Shown piece by piece: positions 61,967 to 64,000 of a stretch of 64,000 bases of DNA. The first letter of the stretch is position 1; every line of letters starts with the position of its first letter. The stretch is taken from contig CANJMI010000005.1 of NCBI GenBank assembly GCA_947475525.1, positions 186,001 to 250,000 on the forward strand, given 5' to 3'. The notes beneath the pieces were generated by a model. It did no database searches. It saw only the letters and a program-made list of their open reading frames with translations, and was not told the origin of the DNA. The translations under genes and the position numbers were made by a program. This stretch comes from Polyangiaceae bacterium (GTDB lineage: Bacteria > Myxococcota_A > Polyangia > Polyangiales > Polyangiaceae).

Positions 61967-64000
61967 TCAGGGCAGAGCGGGCGAGGTGACCGGCGCAGTC
62001 AGCAGGTGGTTCTTCACCTCGTCGACCACCACCTTGACGAGGTAGCCGAGGTCGTCGACCGCGTGGCGCGGGACAGAGAAACGCAGCGACACGGTAGGCT
62101 TCGGCCCGCGCGTCGCATCGCTGGTCAAGAGGATCGGAGTCGTGCCGCCGTGGGGCAACTGGGTCATCGCCGCGAAGAACTTGGCGACGGGTGCAGACAT
62201 GCTCGACGGCGCGAGCGCGAGGTAGGGCTTAAGCATGTCGAGCGAGGCGAGCGAGCCTTTCACCGTGAAAAACATACCCGAGCGGTGCGACTCGCGGCGA
62301 AACGCATCGAGTTCTGCAACCGTCGCGAGCGTCCCCGGGCCGGCGACCTGACCCTTCGACTTCGCCATCAGCGCGGCGAGTTTGTCGCGGTCTCCCCCGA
62401 GACCAAGGAACGTCCGCTTGCCGTCGGCCATTAGGAGAAGGTGCACGGACACCGAACTTGGCGCAGCCTTCGCGTTGGCCTTCGTTCCGCCACCCAAAAC
62501 GCCGAGCGCCGCCATCGGGTTCTCGATGTTCGACACCTTAAGCTCCACGTCGAGCGCACCCGGCCCAAGCGCCGCGGGCGCCGGCACGAGCTTCAACGTC
62601 GGCAGGTACTTCGCGTAGTCCTTCAGCTCGGCCTTCGCCCAGGTCTGAAGTGCCGGCCGATTGTAGACCTTCACGAGATCGCTCAACCACGCCGCGCTGC
62701 TCTTCGATTCGTCCTCGATACCCGTGACGTACCAGCCGACCCCGGTCGTAACGAGACTCTGGATGTCCGTCGGATCGGTGGCGCCGCCGTCGAAGCGACC
62801 ATGTGCGCTCATGGTCGGGACATACTTCTTGGTGGCGAGGCGGATGAGCCCCGCGATAGCCGTGCGATCGGCCGCCGTCGCGAATTTCAGCTCTTCGAGC
62901 TTGCCTTCCGCGAGCCCGCGGAGGACGCGAAAAACGCCCTCAAACGCAGCGGGGTCGCCACCGTAGCCGTAGGCCGCGGACGACGAGGCCATCGGCGCGC
63001 GAGCAACAATCTCCGGCGCACCCGTCGGGCCGTCGAGCAGTCGCTGCACGGTCCACGAGGTCGCCCCGGCGAAGTTCGCCTTCACGGCAACGCTCACGCC
63101 GGCCGCCGGATCGAGCCCGGCATCGACCTCGAACGAATCGAGATCGCTCACGAGATACCCGGCCTCGTCACCGAGGGCGGAGGCTGCCTCCATCAACGCA
63201 TTATCGAACGCCGGGATCCCGATCTTCGCCGCCCCCGCGATGAGCGGAACCGCCTTCGCTTTCATCGTGAGTTCAGGGCCGACCTTGTCGAGCAAACCAC
63301 GCAGGCGAACGTCGCCATGAAGCTCGCCACCTGGGACGTCGCGGCTCGCGAGCGTCGTCGCAAGCCATGGGCCAAGCGTCGCAACGTCGCGGAGACGATC
63401 GCCGCAAATGAGACGCGCCGGCGCGCGGCCGGACGCCGCAAAGAGACCACACGAGAGCGGCGCCGTGCCGTCCGTCGGAGCGAGCTGCCAAAAGCCGTCG
63501 GCCCGCCGCGTAGGCTTGGCTTTCGCCGTCGCGAGAGCACGAGGCAGCGAGGTCACACCGAGCGAGAATGCGGCCGCGTCCTTCAGCTTGGTCGCCTCCG
63601 TCCCCGTTACGGCCACCACGAAGTCCATCGGCGCCGACCAATCGATCAGCGCACCGAACGCGTCGGCGTCGACCGCGCCGCGCAAAAGTTCGCGCGCCAT
63701 CTCAACCGATCCCTTCTTGATCGCCTCGTCCAAGACATCACCCGGAAGGCCGGCTTCCGCCCAGAGGGTCGTCAGCGTCTTCTTCGCGTCGCGCGCGCGG
63801 ACGTGTACCAGCACGTCGCCGGGCGCAGGTGCAGGCGCGAGCGCGACCGCCTCGCCGCCAAAGCCACCCGACTGCGCCAACGCCGCGTCGGAACGGTGCC
63901 CTTCGGAATGCGCCCGCTCCCCTCCGCCCGCATCGGACGGCGCCGGAATCTGGACGAGCGCCGGCGAACCCGGTGCCTTCACGGCCTGCTCGGCCGGTTT
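61967..64000 (-). CDS. Large hypothetical protein, 5' end outside the window
   Basis: At least 677 residues are encoded and the frame stays open to the window edge, so the true start is not visible. The visible N-terminal part is Ala/Pro/Gly-rich with linker-like composition. The rest alternates strands and helices with many Ala/Gly/Lys residues, such as VLVHVRARDAKKTLTTLWAEA and FSLGVTSLPRALATAKAK. No family, membrane helix or catalytic motif was recognised. The layout suggests two related halves, but this was not proven. Confidence 0.5.
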   Translation of the reverse strand, partial: KPAEQAVKAPGSPALVQIPAPSDAGGGERAHSEGHRSDAALAQSGGFGGEAVALAPAPAPGDVLVHVRARDAKKTLTTLWAEAGLPGDVLDEAIKKGSVEMARELLRGAVDADAFGALIDWSAPMDFVVAVTGTEATKLKDAAAFSLGVTSLPRALATAKAKPTRRADGFWQLAPTDGTAPLSCGLFAASGRAPARLICGDRLRDVATLGPWLATTLASRDVPGGELHGDVRLRGLLDKVGPELTMKAKAVPLIAGAAKIGIPAFDNALMEAASALGDEAGYLVSDLDSFEVDAGLDPAAGVSVAVKANFAGATSWTVQRLLDGPTGAPEIVARAPMASSSAAYGYGGDPAAFEGVFRVLRGLAEGKLEELKFATAADRTAIAGLIRLATKKYVPTMSAHGRFDGGATDPTDIQSLVTTGVGWYVTGIEDESKSSAAWLSDLVKVYNRPALQTWAKAELKDYAKYLPTLKLVPAPAALGPGALDVELKVSNIENPMAALGVLGGGTKANAKAAPSSVSVHLLLMADGKRTFLGLGGDRDKLAALMAKSKGQVAGPGTLATVAELDAFRRESHRSGMFFTVKGSLASLDMLKPYLALAPSSMSAPVAKFFAAMTQLPHGGTTPILLTSDATRGPKPTVSLRFSVPRHAVDDLGYLVKVVVDEVKNHLLTAPVTSPALP

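Overview
The window is high-GC, densely coded bacterial chromosome. Its gene content points to the phylum Myxococcota (Polyangia/Sorangiineae type). It carries many lipoproteins with Ser/Thr/Gly-rich linkers, a Myxococcus-type Cys-rich repeat protein, three bactofilins in a row, FHA proteins, a GGDEF protein, a histidine kinase, and a secreted Tudor-knot-like lipoprotein. This assignment is inference from gene content. No rRNA, tRNA, IS element, prophage or CRISPR array was found, and no stretch over 300 bases lacks a gene. The longest gaps are about 120-200 bp.

Layout. 1-9.2 kb: the 3' end of rsmE, then a FabV-like reductase divergent from a small winged-helix protein. A long minus-strand series follows: HEAT-like lipoprotein, RHH+FHA protein, L,D-transpeptidase, shikimate kinase, lipoprotein, ZapA-like protein, BioF. 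9.4-12.2 kb: the FtsK translocase. 12.2-18.3 kb, minus strand: two lipoproteins, a TonB-like protein, a 2-oxoacid dehydrogenase E1 alpha, an M49-like metallopeptidase lipoprotein and a Cys-rich repeat lipoprotein. 18.5-19.9 kb: rmlA-rmlC. 20.0-27.4 kb, minus strand: an envelope-glycan operon of rhomboid protease, lipoprotein, MlaE permease, lipoprotein, Wzx-type flippase, GT2-methyltransferase fusion and GT2-GT2 fusion. Most of its genes overlap by 1-8 nt. 27.5-35 kb: DnaJ-like protein, then a minus-strand set of NtrB-like histidine kinase, fructose-1,6-bisphosphatase, REC-XRE regulator and a shrunken TrpE-like protein. A GGDEF protein is divergent from the kinase.

35.7-45.0 kb: a complete Bat (aerotolerance-type) operon of MoxR ATPase, DUF58, a DUF4381-like membrane protein, BatA, BatB, BatC, BatD and BatE, mostly joined by 4-8 nt overlaps. 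Two of its genes carry in-frame tandem repeats. 45-50 kb: a hypothetical gene, a zinc alcohol dehydrogenase, a DUF6918-like gene, the Tudor-knot-like lipoprotein, a UbiA prenyltransferase paired with a carotenoid-hydratase-like membrane protein, and a thioredoxin-fold lipoprotein. 50.1-52.1 kb: three bactofilins followed by pyrE. 52.2-56.3 kb: a probable Tat-exported esterase, AlgH (YqgE), and an XPB-like helicase with a Bax1 (DUF790) nuclease, which resembles the archaeal nucleotide-excision-repair pair. 56.3-64 kb: Ser/Thr-rich lipoproteins, a small FHA protein, purL, peptide deformylase and the 3' part of a large unknown protein.

The main themes are envelope biology and signalling: at least 14 predicted lipoproteins, a glycan export operon, cell-wall and cell-division proteins, bactofilins, FHA, c-di-GMP and two-component proteins. 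Several convergent gene pairs share their stop codons, leaving no room for a terminator. The items most worth a second look are the TrpE-like protein that lacks the catalytic core and sits in a kinase/fbp/REC-XRE block, the bacterial XPB-Bax1 pair, the RHH-linker-FHA protein, the exported Tudor-knot-like lipoprotein and the UbiA/CruF-like pair.
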